Part shown: positions 50,675-59,948 of the stretch, piece by piece | Layout: each line of letters starts with the position of its first letter | Position numbering within the stretch: position 1 is the first letter of the stretch | Assembly (NCBI GenBank): GCA_028287785.1 | Contig: JAQBOZ010000024.1 | Coordinates: 184,964 to 248,963 of the forward strand | Length of the DNA: 64,000 nt | Direction: 5' to 3' | From: Chlorobiota bacterium | GTDB lineage: Bacteria; Bacteroidota; Ignavibacteria; OLB7 | Position numbers and translations under genes: made by a program | Notes under the pieces: generated by a model | The model's input: the letters and a program-made list of their open reading frames with translations, nothing else | Told to the model about the DNA's origin: nothing | Databases searched by the model: none

Positions 50675-51543
50675 CCCGACAACGTCTTCAGTCGTTCGAT
50701 CCTTGCCGGTTCATCGCTTGCGACCCAGGCATCCTTCGAGAGCATTTCGTGGGCGCGCGCGAAGTGGGGGCGGGCTTCATCGGCGTGGCCGAGCAGAAGG
50801 AGGCATTCCCCCAGCTCCTCGAAGATGAAGCCGTCGGGTTCACCGGTCGCCTCAACATCCTTCAGCAGTTCCCGCTGTATCGCAAGAGCCTCATCGATCC
50901 GGCCAAGCGAGCGGAGCGTCCGCGCCACGCACCACTTCGCGATCCTGATGGGGCCGGGGCTGCCGTGTGCCTCCCGCCACTCCAGCGCGCGCGTGAAGAT
51001 ATCGAGCGCCTCGGCGAACTGACCACTGCCGTGATAGGTCCAGCCGATGTTGTTGTAGAGCGAGCCACACCAGTTGCGCGCCACCGTATCCCCGGTTGTT
51101 TCGGCAAGATCGAGCGCGCGGATATTCCATTCCATCGCCTCCTCCGGCGTTCCGGCGATCGCCACCATATGAGCCGCGTCGATGGCGAGATTGTCCTCGC
51201 TGATCTCCCTTCCGATCTCCCATGCCTCCGTGAAGAGGGGGATTGCCTTCTCCTTCTGATTGGAGGAGTTGAACGTCCGTCCGCGCTCCAGCAGATAGCG
51301 CATTCTCGGGCGCCGCATCTCCGGCGTCAGCAGCCCGGCGGTTTCATCGAGGATGGCGTGCGCCTCGTCGAACTTCCGTTGCAGGCTCTGCGTCCGGGCG
51401 ATCTGCGTGAGCAGCTCGACATGATAGGGCGTTCCCGGCGGCGCGCCCGGCAGAATCTCCCGGAACCGTTGTTCAGTTTCATCGGGCTTCTGATAGTTCC
51501 AGAGCCGGTCGAAGTTGATGGGCTCACCGTCGGCGGTCGGCAT
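50659..51543 (-). CDS. TPR-repeat protein
   Basis: Start placed at 51543 (MPTADGEPINFDRLW) with AGGGA upstream; the upstream 28 codons look random. The 294-residue protein is made of about six TPR-like helix pairs (YHVELLTQIARTQSLQRKFD, RYLLERGRTFNSSNQKEKAI, SLYNNIGWTYHGSGQFAEAL, FIFEELGECLLLLGHADEAR). No signal peptide or enzymatic domain. A cytoplasmic scaffold or sensor of unknown partner. It is convergent with the flavin reductase gene. Confidence 0.85.
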   Translation of the reverse strand: MPTADGEPINFDRLWNYQKPDETEQRFREILPGAPPGTPYHVELLTQIARTQSLQRKFDEAHAILDETAGLLTPEMRRPRMRYLLERGRTFNSSNQKEKAIPLFTEAWEIGREISEDNLAIDAAHMVAIAGTPEEAMEWNIRALDLAETTGDTVARNWCGSLYNNIGWTYHGSGQFAEALDIFTRALEWREAHGSPGPIRIAKWCVARTLRSLGRIDEALAIQRELLKDVEATGEPDGFIFEELGECLLLLGHADEARPHFARAHEMLSKDAWVASDEPARIERLKTLSGSGRV

Positions 51544-52056
51544 GCGGATGTTCCCTGCTGCAAGTGTCGGTAAATGCGGCGCCGTCCGTGCCGGGGCAAC
51601 GGCCATGTCCGCGTGATGTGGCCGCAAGATACTCCCCGGATCGAAATTGAGGGCGCATGCCGATGATGTCCTACTGACTCAGATTAAATCCAACTCTCCG
51701 GTTGACAGCGCCATGATCCATCGACGATCCTCTGATCACTCTTCAAGCTCCGTCAGGAGCGCGCCGGTTGTAGCATCGATATCTCCGTTGCCCACGCAAG
51801 CTCCATCGGAGCGTACCATCCTCGCATGCCGGCAGAATGGCACGCTCCTCTGGAGCTTGAAATCATTGAGGGCGTGGTGATGCTACAGCCGGTACGCCCC
51901 GATGGGGCTGGGAAGCCGGATGCCGTAGATGACTCCGGGTATCATCCACAGCATCTCAACCTGAGTCACTACCGATGATATTCCGGGGGCGCGGCACGTG
52001 ATCCCGATTGATTATTATTGCGCTCTTCGATATCGTTCAATCTTCTCAGCCGATAC
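51544..52056. other. 513-bp divergent intergenic region with inverted repeat
   Basis: It separates the TPR gene (minus) and the M61 peptidase gene (plus). It contains an 18-bp imperfect inverted repeat (51797-51814 / 51842-51859, two mismatches) and a GCCCCGATGGGGC hairpin near 51898. No gene recognised. Confidence 0.55.
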
Positions 52057-53856
52057 ATGCCCTACTCAATCGAACAGACCGACGCGCAGTTGCGCGATAC
52101 AACCGCCGCGATACGCTATACGCTCGCGTTCCCACAGGCCGCGCAGCATCTGGTTCACGTGACGATGGAGGTGGATTCCGCCGCCGATGAGATCATCCTT
52201 GCCATGCCGAACTGGATTCCGGGATCGTACAAGGTGCGGGACTTTATCGCGTATCAGGGGGACCTCCGCGTCGCCGGTTCCGATGGGGCGGAGCTGCCGT
52301 TCGAGTGGATCGCGAAGAACCGTCTCCGCGTCCAAAGCGCCGGCGGGAATGTCAGCATCACGTATGTCTATTTCGGCAACGAGCGGACGGTGCGGCTCAG
52401 CCACATCAACAGATATCACGCCTTTATCAACCCCGCCAACGCGCTGATGTGCGTGGAGGGGAGAACCGAGGAGGCCCATCACGTCGCCATCGACCATCCC
52501 TGGAGCACCGTCTCCACCGCGCTTTCGCCGGTCCGTTCCGGCGTCTGGGGGGCGCTCAACTACGATATCCTGGCTGATTCTCCGATCGAGATCGGCGATC
52601 ATTTCGTTGCCGGGTACGACCGGCATGGCGCGCGGCACGAGGTGGCGATCACCGGCGTCGGGGATTTCGACGCGCCGTGGCTGGCCGCGCAGACCGAGCG
52701 GATCATCGATCACGCCGTCACGATGTGGGGAAGCCTGCCGTACGATCGCTACGTGTTCATCATCCAGCTTCTTCCCGGACAGTATGGTGGCCTGGAGCAC
52801 GCGCGCTCCTCGGTCAATATGTTCGACTCCGAAGTCCTCTCCGACAAAACGAAATCGGTCAAGCTGCTTGCGCTGCTCTGCCACGAGTATTTTCACCTCT
52901 GGAACGTCAAGCGGATTCGCCCGGCGGAGCTTGGGCCGTTCAACTACAACGAGGAGAACTACACCAGAATGCTCTGGCTGGCCGAGGGGATGACGAGCTA
53001 TTACGATGACCTCAGCGCGTATCGATGCGGTTTCCACAGCCGCGCGGAGTATCTGAGGACGCTGACGGATGAGCATCTGAGCCGCCTCCTCGATGTTCCC
53101 GGTCGCAATGCGATGTCGATCAAGGACAGCAGTTATCTGAGCTGGGTGAAGCTCTATATCCCGACCGCCGATTCCGCCAATCGCTTCCCGAGCTATTATC
53201 TGAAAGGGGGGATCATCTTTCTCCTGCTCGATCTTCACATCATCGCCGCCACCGACGGCGCCCGCTCGCTTGATGACGGCATGCGTGCCCTGATGGACCG
53301 CTACCGCGCCGAGCCCGAGCGTGGCGTCACCGAGGAGGAGTTTATCGCGATCGTAAGCGGGGCGGTGGGCGTCGATATCGGCGGGCGGCTTCGCGGCTGG
53401 CTGGACTCCACCGATGAGCTTCCGGTGGAGGAAGTCGTCGGCGCGGCCGGGCTGGAGTGGCGGAGGAAATCGTCGTCGACGGAGAGCCGTTTCGGGGATG
53501 ATCTTTCGTTTCAGCAGGCCGGAGCGTCGCGGTGGAGCGGGCTGCGGCTGGAGGAGACGAAGGCCGGCCTCAAAGTGGCGGCGGTTCTCAGGGATACGCC
53601 GGCGGAGGCGGCCGGAATCGGCGCCGACGATGAGGTGATCGCGCTGAACGGCATGCGCGTCGCCAGCATGAAGCAGTGGGAGGCGCTCCTGAAAGGGGCA
53701 CGCGCGGAGGATTCGGTGACGATCACCGCCGCCGCCGAGGGGCGGCTCTATCAGACGACGCTGGGCTTTATTCCGCGCGAGAGCCACGAGCTGGTCGAGA
53801 AGGCGGAGCCAACCGAGTTGGAACGGAGAAGGCTGGAGAAGTGGCTTTCCCGCTGA
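52057..53856 (+). CDS. M61-family (glycyl) aminopeptidase with PDZ domain
   Basis: ATG 52057 gives 599 residues without a signal peptide. The N-terminal beta domain has the family segment MPNWIPGSYKVRDFIAYQGDLRV. The zinc site is CHEYFHLWNVKRIRP near residue 275, with the downstream WLAEGMTSYYDDL supplying the third ligand Glu. Residues about 490-580 form a PDZ domain (SGLRLEETKAGLKVAAVLRD, AGIGADDEVIALNGMRV). M61 enzymes are cytosolic or periplasmic aminopeptidases that prefer Gly or Ala at the N-terminus. Full length and intact. Confidence 0.93.
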   Translation: MPYSIEQTDAQLRDTTAAIRYTLAFPQAAQHLVHVTMEVDSAADEIILAMPNWIPGSYKVRDFIAYQGDLRVAGSDGAELPFEWIAKNRLRVQSAGGNVSITYVYFGNERTVRLSHINRYHAFINPANALMCVEGRTEEAHHVAIDHPWSTVSTALSPVRSGVWGALNYDILADSPIEIGDHFVAGYDRHGARHEVAITGVGDFDAPWLAAQTERIIDHAVTMWGSLPYDRYVFIIQLLPGQYGGLEHARSSVNMFDSEVLSDKTKSVKLLALLCHEYFHLWNVKRIRPAELGPFNYNEENYTRMLWLAEGMTSYYDDLSAYRCGFHSRAEYLRTLTDEHLSRLLDVPGRNAMSIKDSSYLSWVKLYIPTADSANRFPSYYLKGGIIFLLLDLHIIAATDGARSLDDGMRALMDRYRAEPERGVTEEEFIAIVSGAVGVDIGGRLRGWLDSTDELPVEEVVGAAGLEWRRKSSSTESRFGDDLSFQQAGASRWSGLRLEETKAGLKVAAVLRDTPAEAAGIGADDEVIALNGMRVASMKQWEALLKGARAEDSVTITAAAEGRLYQTTLGFIPRESHELVEKAEPTELERRRLEKWLSR

Positions 53857-53931
53857 CCGTCATCATCTCCCGACCGGTCGACGACGCAGGCCGTACATCC
53901 CGGACACTCCCGGACAACCGTAGCGCATTCC

Positions 53932-54996
53932 ATGATCTTTACGTATCTCCTCATCTTCATCCCCATTTCGATCGCGCTGGAATTTGCCGGCGCGCCGCCG
54001 ATCTGGGTGTTTATCGCATCGGCCGCCGCCATCATCCCGCTGGCGGAATGGATGCGGCGCGCCACCGAGCATATCGCGTCGCGCGCCGGATCGGCAATCG
54101 GCGGGCTGCTCAACATCACGTTCGGCAACGCGGCGGAGCTGATCCTGGCGATCTTCGTGCTGAAGACCGGCAACACGCAGGTGGTGAAGGCCACCATCAC
54201 CGGATCGATCGTCGGCAACAGCCTTCTGGGGCTTGGCCTGGCGATCGTGGCGGGGAGCTGGGGCCGGCACAAGCAGAGCTTTCCGCGCGAGCGCGCCGGG
54301 CTGCTTGGAAGCCTCCTGATCCTCTCGGTGATAGGGCTGCTGCTCCCCGCGCTCTTCGATTACACCGAACGGAATATCGCGCCGGCCGGCAACGTCGGCT
54401 CGCTCGATCAGAACCTGAGCCTCGGCGTGGCGATCGTCCTGATCCTGGTCTACATCGGAAATCTCATCTACACGCTGATCACCCACAGCAATGTCTTCGG
54501 CGGCGATGAGGAGCTGGAGGTGGGACATGCCGCATGGTCGATCAAAAAATCGCTGACGGTGCTGGTGCTTGCCACGGCGGCGGTGGCGTTCGAGGCGGAG
54601 ATGGTCTCCGGCGCGCTGGAGAAGACGGCCAGCACGCTGCATCTGACGGAGTTCTTCCTGGGGCTGATCGTGCTTCCGCTTGTTGGAAACGCCGCTGAAT
54701 ATTTCTCCGCGATCTACTTCGCGCGGAAGGACAAGATGGATCTGGTGATGAGCATCGCGGTGGGGGCCAGCATCCAGGTAGCGCTGCTGACCGCGCCGCT
54801 GCTGGTGTTGATCTCCTATCTTGTCGGCCATCCGATGAACCTGGTCTTCAGCAACCCGCTGGAGCTGATCGCCATCGCGGGCGTGGCGTTCGCGGTCAAC
54901 TCGATAGCGCAGGATGGGGAGACCACGTGGTTCGAGGGGCTGCTGCTGATTGCCGTCTACGCGCTGCTGGCGCTGGCGTTCTACTTCGTGACGTAG
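53932..54996 (+). CDS. Ca2+/H+ antiporter (CaCA/Cax family)
   Basis: 354 residues with about 11 hydrophobic segments. Both alpha-repeats of the cation antiporter family are present: [19 protein letters not shown] (near residues 57-75) and [20 protein letters not shown] (near 245-264), each with the GNAxE core. An acidic stretch follows the sixth span ([10 protein letters not shown]). It exchanges cytosolic Ca2+ for H+ across the inner membrane. It starts 75 bp after the M61 gene, possibly in one transcript. Confidence 0.94.
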   Translation: MIFTYLLIFIPISIALEFAGAPPIWVFIASAAAIIPLAEWMRRATEHIASRAGSAIGGLLNITFGNAAELILAIFVLKTGNTQVVKATITGSIVGNSLLGLGLAIVAGSWGRHKQSFPRERAGLLGSLLILSVIGLLLPALFDYTERNIAPAGNVGSLDQNLSLGVAIVLILVYIGNLIYTLITHSNVFGGDEELEVGHAAWSIKKSLTVLVLATAAVAFEAEMVSGALEKTASTLHLTEFFLGLIVLPLVGNAAEYFSAIYFARKDKMDLVMSIAVGASIQVALLTAPLLVLISYLVGHPMNLVFSNPLELIAIAGVAFAVNSIAQDGETTWFEGLLLIAVYALLALAFYFVT

Positions 54997-55022
54997 CCCG
55001 CGCCGGCACTCCGGGGAACCCC

Positions 55023-55553
55023 CTACTCCCCGGAGCCCCACGATGTGGCAAGATCCTTCCATCCGTAGCAGATCTCCTCCAGTATCGCCCCGCCGATCGT
55101 GATATGTTTCGAGGTCACGGGGAGGCCGCCGCATCGCTCGTAGAAATATCTGCTCCTGTTTTCCGCCAGCACCCAGACGAGCATCGATCTGAAGCCGTTC
55201 TCCAGCAGCCTTCGGGCGCAGGCGGCCATCAGCGCGCGTCCGGCCCCGCGCCGCTCGGTTCCGGGCCGGAGGTAGATAGCATACACCTCGCCATCCAGTC
55301 CCCACATCGTCTCTCGTACACGGCCGAAGTTTGCAAAGCCGTCGATGGTGCCGGCGTCATCGGTCGCCACCAGCGTCCATGATTCGGCGCGCGGCGTTGA
55401 GAGATAAATCCGATGCCGCGCCTCGTTCGTATCGTGCGACATCGCCGCCAGATACTCATCCGGGACGATGCCGCGATAGGTTGCGCGCCAGCTATCGACA
55501 TGGATTTCGGCGATGCCGCGGGCATCGGAGGGGAGGGCGTCGCGGATGATCAT
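55023..55553 (-). CDS. GNAT-family N-acetyltransferase
   Basis: 176 residues. The GNAT fold is indicated by IRDALPSDARGIAEIHVDSWRATYRG at the N-terminus, YAIYLRPGTERRGAGRALM containing the acetyl-CoA pyrophosphate loop RRGAGRA, and the closing LVWVLAENRSRYFYERCGG. Substrate unknown. It is convergent with the antiporter gene and is followed upstream by the phosphatase gene on the same strand, 93 bp away. Confidence 0.92.
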   Translation of the reverse strand: MIIRDALPSDARGIAEIHVDSWRATYRGIVPDEYLAAMSHDTNEARHRIYLSTPRAESWTLVATDDAGTIDGFANFGRVRETMWGLDGEVYAIYLRPGTERRGAGRALMAACARRLLENGFRSMLVWVLAENRSRYFYERCGGLPVTSKHITIGGAILEEICYGWKDLATSWGSGE

Positions 55554-55646
55554 GGGCTGTCAAACAAGTTCGATGTGAAGTTCCGGGTCGCGATACATGC
55601 GGTGAAGATAGTTCCGTCATCGGCCCGGCGGTCGCCGGCAAGCCGA

Positions 55647-56429
55647 TCATCGATCATTTCGCACGATCTCCAGCACCGTGCCGTGAAGCGCCGAGTTCGT
55701 GGAGATCGCCTCGCCGCCGTGGATGGTCGGGGTTCCGTTCCAGTCGGTAAAATGGCCGCCGGCCTCCTCAAGGATCACCTTCAGCGGCGCGCAGTCCCAG
55801 ACGCTCATCTTCGGATCGAGCATGATCTCCGCCCGTCCGGACGCCACCAGGATATGGCCGTAGCAATCCCCCCACGTTCTGTGGATCTTCGTTGCCGCCA
55901 TCAGCCGCGCGTGTGCCTCCGCTTTGGTCGTCTCGCGCGTGTAGTGTTTCGCGTCGGTGGTGAGGAGGGCGGCCTGTCCCATATCGCTTACGGCGGATAC
56001 CCGGCAGCGGCGGCCGTTCCAGTACGTTCCGCAGCCGCGCATCGCGTAGTAGATCTCCCCGAGCGCCGGGAAATTCACCACGCCGACTTCAACCTCGCCG
56101 TCGATTTCCACGCCGATCATCACCCCGTAGAGCGGAACGCCGCGGATAAATGATTTGGTTCCGTCGATCGGATCGATGATCCATGTGGTGCCCCCCGTCC
56201 CAGCCTGCTCGCCATGCTCCTCGCCAAGCACCCCGTGATCCGGAAACCGCGCGACGATGATCTCCCTGATCCGCTGTTCCGCAAGCCTGTCGGCCACGGT
56301 CACAGGGGAGTTGTCGGCCTTGGTTTCCACCTGGAATGATCCGGTCTGAAAATACTGGAGGGTGATCTTCCCCCCCTCGATGGCCGCTTCGATGGCGGTG
56401 TCCAGAATATCCTGATATGTGCGCTGCAT
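55647..56429 (-). CDS. Inositol-monophosphatase-family phosphatase, likely histidinol-phosphatase
   Basis: 260 residues with the full metal-binding set of the family: GEEHG, DPIDGTKSFIRG and SVWDCAPLKVILEEAGG. The segment WGDCYGHILVASGRAEIMLDP is close to HisN-type histidinol-phosphatases, so histidine biosynthesis is the first guess. Inositol or other sugar phosphates are alternatives; no other his genes are nearby. It uses Mg2+ and is cytoplasmic. Located between the GNAT gene and the secreted amidase on the same strand. Confidence 0.92.
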   Translation of the reverse strand: MQRTYQDILDTAIEAAIEGGKITLQYFQTGSFQVETKADNSPVTVADRLAEQRIREIIVARFPDHGVLGEEHGEQAGTGGTTWIIDPIDGTKSFIRGVPLYGVMIGVEIDGEVEVGVVNFPALGEIYYAMRGCGTYWNGRRCRVSAVSDMGQAALLTTDAKHYTRETTKAEAHARLMAATKIHRTWGDCYGHILVASGRAEIMLDPKMSVWDCAPLKVILEEAGGHFTDWNGTPTIHGGEAISTNSALHGTVLEIVRNDR

Positions 56430-56456
56430 ACTGTGTGATTTCGATGGCCGCCGATG

Positions 56457-58295
56457 TTACGGCGCTACCATCAGCATGATTGTCCGGTTTCCGTGCCGGA
56501 GCGCGTAGACGCCCGGTCGCAGCACGCTGCCGACTGCGGCATCGGGAAGGCGGTTGAAGTCATCGATCTTTTCGCCGGCGGAGGAGTAGATCGCGACCGG
56601 CCCCACGTCCCGCAGCGACGCGGGGAACGGATCGGCGGAAGCTACGGCGATTCGATCGTGAAGCCCAAGCGGTTCGCGCGATGGAGGATCATCGTCGACG
56701 CCGGCCGGGTTGTTTATCGAGTGCATCAGATCATCGAACGCCAGCGTTCCGCTCCGGCCGCCGCCGTTCTGACGTATCACGATCGAGTTGAAGCGGTAGG
56801 GGGGATGGCCGCTCAGCAGCGCAAGCGGCATCGATATCGTCCGCCAGCCGGTCCAGTTGATCGGCCCGTAGCGGAGGATCTGGTTGTTCTTCAGCGAGTC
56901 GTAGAGCCAGAATTCGAGATCGTTCCGATCATTATCTCCACGCACCGAAAGCCCGATAAATCCATCGCTCCCCAGATTCAGCAGCCCGTCGCTCGTGTTG
57001 CCGTGACCGCCTCTGAAGACCCGGACCACGCCGCCATCCGCTCCGGTAAACGCATACCGGAGTCCGCCGCCGTTCTTCCCGGCCCGTGCCGCGTCCGGGG
57101 TTATCGCGAACGTTGTGGCGCCGGTATCGACGCCGGTCGTGGAGCCGCTCATCGATGGCCCCCACCAGCCGACGACATTATCCTCGAACGGATCGACCAC
57201 CACATTCCGGTGCGGATCATCGCTGACCAGCCGGTAGTAGCGCGGCCAGTTCCACCAGCCGCCCGGATCGGTGTGGGTGTTGTTCGGAAAATCGATATGC
57301 CCCTTCACATGCGTCCGGTCCAGCGGGATGTTGTATTTGCCGATCAGATATCGCGTCAGCGCGGCGGAGGAGTTGTACATCGCATCGGTGAAGAACTCGG
57401 GACGATCGACAAATCCCTCATGTTCGATGCCGATCGTATACGGGTTTTCGTTCCGCACGTGCCAGGCTTTATCGGCCTCGCGGACCATCTGCACGATAAA
57501 TCCATCCACCGACCGGATCATGTAATGCGCCGATGCCTGCGATTCCGAGGACTGAAGCCACGAGAGCGATGCCGCGAAACTTCCCTCGGTATCATGAATG
57601 GCGATGGCGGTTATGGCCGATCCATCGCGGCTTGAGAAGTTCGGGCTGGGCTGCCAGTCCGCCCTTGAATAATCTCCGGCGGCGGACATTCCCATCGCTC
57701 GCAATCCACTGGCGATCGCCTCCCGATCCAGATCCGGCGTGGGTTGCGCGGCAACGGTCACATCGCCCGCGCCCCAGCCTCGACGGATCAGCTCGAAGAC
57801 GCCGTCGACATGAAGCATCCTCAACGGCTCCTGGCTTTCCGGGATGCCGGAGTAACGCTCGACCGCCGGAATCCACTCGCGAAGATCGCGCCGGTCGGTT
57901 CCGGAGAAGAGAGAGGAGAGATAACGGGCGCCCGTGGCGATGTTCTTCTCCGTGCTCGTGGCCGCCTCCTCGGGCGTGATGCCGTAGGGAATCCCCGCGC
58001 GAAGCGAGTGGCCGAACCACCGATCATCGCGCAGCCCCATGACGCCGACCGCGCGCGGCATCCCGGTACACGACCCGTTGAGGGAATCGGCGGGGCCATC
58101 GGTCCATCGCGATTCCGCGTAGGCGATGCCGTAGAGGAGCGGGCGCGGGATATCGAAGCGCGCGGCGGCATCATCCAGCAGCGCGCGGACAACCGAGGCG
58201 GGCTGCGCGTGCGCCACGTTGCAAAGGCCAATCAAAGCGACGGCTAGCATGATCGGAAGCGTCGCGTGCGCGGGAAGGCTGTAGCGTCTGTTCAT
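56457..58295 (-). CDS. Secreted lytic-transglycosylase/N-acetylmuramoyl-L-alanine amidase with T9SS tail
   Basis: 612 residues in four parts. A signal peptide ends near AHA (residues 1-30). Next is a transglycosylase-like domain (PRPLLYGIAYAESRWTDG ... VGVMGLRDD). At about residues 220-330 is an amidase_2/PGRP domain with zinc ligands in IAIHDTEGSF and THTDPGGWW and the conserved HYMIRSVDGFIVQMV. A beta-sandwich and C-terminal sorting domain follow (VGPVAIYSSAGEKIDDF, LRPGVYALRHGNRTIMLMVAP). It should cut peptidoglycan glycan and peptide parts outside the cell. Transglycosylase activity is inferred from motif only; amidase is firmer. Confidence 0.9.
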   Translation of the reverse strand: MNRRYSLPAHATLPIMLAVALIGLCNVAHAQPASVVRALLDDAAARFDIPRPLLYGIAYAESRWTDGPADSLNGSCTGMPRAVGVMGLRDDRWFGHSLRAGIPYGITPEEAATSTEKNIATGARYLSSLFSGTDRRDLREWIPAVERYSGIPESQEPLRMLHVDGVFELIRRGWGAGDVTVAAQPTPDLDREAIASGLRAMGMSAAGDYSRADWQPSPNFSSRDGSAITAIAIHDTEGSFAASLSWLQSSESQASAHYMIRSVDGFIVQMVREADKAWHVRNENPYTIGIEHEGFVDRPEFFTDAMYNSSAALTRYLIGKYNIPLDRTHVKGHIDFPNNTHTDPGGWWNWPRYYRLVSDDPHRNVVVDPFEDNVVGWWGPSMSGSTTGVDTGATTFAITPDAARAGKNGGGLRYAFTGADGGVVRVFRGGHGNTSDGLLNLGSDGFIGLSVRGDNDRNDLEFWLYDSLKNNQILRYGPINWTGWRTISMPLALLSGHPPYRFNSIVIRQNGGGRSGTLAFDDLMHSINNPAGVDDDPPSREPLGLHDRIAVASADPFPASLRDVGPVAIYSSAGEKIDDFNRLPDAAVGSVLRPGVYALRHGNRTIMLMVAP

Positions 58296-58635
58296 GATAA
58301 ATCCATTGTACGGAGGCCGGAGAGGGGACCAAGTTTCAATTATGGGCGTTCTGATCCTACAATGTGGGGAGGGGTTTAGCCTCCATCAGAGATGGAAGGG
58401 TGTTCGGGGCATTGCCCCAAGCACAAGGGATTGCGCCCCTCCGGGGCTTGAAGAGGAAAAAAGTTCGAGTTTCAGTCAGGGGACGGGCGCGCGTGCCATC
58501 CCCATCTTGTTCCCTCACCGGGACTTCGATAGATTGCGGAGCAGGGGGGGCATCATCTCCATGTATCCTCATTCCTGAACCTGTCAATCAGCGCGTCGCG
58601 CGGGTCGTGGCCGTTTCTTCTTCTGCCTGCTTCCT
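58296..58635. other. 340-bp intergenic region carrying a repeat copy
   Basis: It lies between the divergent amidase and holB genes. It contains copy 2 of the GC-rich repeat (58426-58449) with a GGGGCATTGCCCC hairpin before it. No gene recognised. Confidence 0.55.
58426..58449 (+). repeat. GC-rich dispersed repeat, copy 2
   Basis: Identical 24-bp core to copies 1 and 3. The upstream context is a GGGGCATTGCCCC palindrome followed by AAGCACA, and the downstream context is GAAGAGG, both shared in part with copy 3. Confidence 0.85.
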
Positions 58636-59781
58636 ATGTCGTGGGATTCCATTATCGGTCAACGTCGAGCCAAGGGATTGTTGCGTGCCGCGCTCGGCTC
58701 GCGGCGCATTCCGCACGCATGGCTGTTCACGGGCGCCGAGGGGATTGGGAAGGATGCCGCCGCGATCGAGGTTGCGAAGGTTCTCCGCTGCGAGAGCCCG
58801 CTGGAGAACGGCACGGTCCCCTGCGATATCTGCCGCGGATGCGTTTCCACGGCCGCGCTCAGCAACGGCAATGTCCGTTTCGTCTTCGCGCTTCCCTCGG
58901 GAAAGGGGGAGGACAGCCGCGCCGATTCGCCGATGCTGAAGCTGAGCGACGCGGAGATCACGCTCATCAAGGAGCAGATGGCGCTGAAGGCGGCAAACCC
59001 GTATCACAACATCACCATCCCGCGCGCGCAGCAGATCAAGATATCCTCCATCCGGGAGGTGAAACGGGATATCTCCTTCGCGGCGAACGAGGCGGGCTGG
59101 CGCATTGTGATCGTCAGCGAGGCGCACCTGATGGGAGAGGAGGCGGCCAACGCGTTTCTGAAAACGCTGGAGGAGCCGAACTCCCGCACGCTGCTGATCC
59201 TGACAACATCGGCTCGCTCGCGGATGCTCCCGACGATTCTCTCCCGCTGCCAGGAAGTCCGGTTCGATCTGCTGACCGATGAGGAGATCGCCGCGGCGCT
59301 GATTGCACGTCAGGGGGCCGACCGAACCGCCGCGCTTCTTCTGGCGAAGCTGGCCGAGGGGAGCTACAGTCGCGGCGTGGAGCTGATGTCGGGCGATCTG
59401 AACCAGCTCCGGTTTGACGTGGTGTCGTTTCTGCGGACCGCTCTGCGTCGCAGCCCGATGGCGCTTCACGCGGAGATCGAGCGGCTTACCTCCGGGAGCG
59501 ATCGCGTGCAGATCGAGCGGATGCTTGCGCTGCTTGCGCTCTGGCTCCGCGATGTCTACTCCTATCGCCTCACCGGCGGCGATGCGTTCATCGTCAATCG
59601 GGACCAGTTGAAAGATATTCAGAGCTTTGATACCAGGTTTGCGCGGGCGCCGCTGGACAGGCTGATCCTCAGCATCGAGGGGAGCATCCGCGCCGTCCGG
59701 AGCAATGCACAGATCCCGCTTGTCTTCACAGTGCTTGGGATGAGGATGGAGGAAATGTGCTTCCAGGGACCGGGCGGCTAG
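58636..59781 (+). CDS. holB: DNA polymerase III delta' subunit
   Basis: 381 residues. The N-terminal AAA+ clamp-loader domain shows SIIGQRRAKGLLRAAL, Walker A-like FTGAEGIGKDAA, a zinc module CDICRGC, SEAHLMGEEAANAFLKTLEEP and the SRC motif LSRCQEV, followed by the helical lid and collar. It works with DnaX and HolA to load the sliding clamp. It is followed 167 bp later by the ricT-like gene, an order also known from Firmicutes (holB-yaaT), supporting the assignment. Confidence 0.93.
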   Translation: MSWDSIIGQRRAKGLLRAALGSRRIPHAWLFTGAEGIGKDAAAIEVAKVLRCESPLENGTVPCDICRGCVSTAALSNGNVRFVFALPSGKGEDSRADSPMLKLSDAEITLIKEQMALKAANPYHNITIPRAQQIKISSIREVKRDISFAANEAGWRIVIVSEAHLMGEEAANAFLKTLEEPNSRTLLILTTSARSRMLPTILSRCQEVRFDLLTDEEIAAALIARQGADRTAALLLAKLAEGSYSRGVELMSGDLNQLRFDVVSFLRTALRRSPMALHAEIERLTSGSDRVQIERMLALLALWLRDVYSYRLTGGDAFIVNRDQLKDIQSFDTRFARAPLDRLILSIEGSIRAVRSNAQIPLVFTVLGMRMEEMCFQGPGG

Positions 59782-59845
59782 CGGGTTGTAGCCAGGAGCT
59801 ATGGTGCCCCCCGTTGGTGCTCAGGGGCGATCATCTTCTTTCTTC

Positions 59846-59869
59846 AAGCCCCGGAGGGGCGCAATCCCT
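59846..59869 (-). repeat. GC-rich dispersed repeat, copy 3 (inverted)
   Basis: Reverse complement of the 24-bp core in copies 1 and 2. It is flanked by a GCTCGGGGCATGGCCCCGAGC palindrome split as arms around 59873-59893. It lies between holB and the RicT gene. Confidence 0.85.
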
Positions 59870-59948
59870 GGTGCTCGGGGCATGGCCCCGAGCACAATTG
59901 CCAGGCACTTCAATACACAGCTTTCGGCTATAGACATATAGATAGAGT

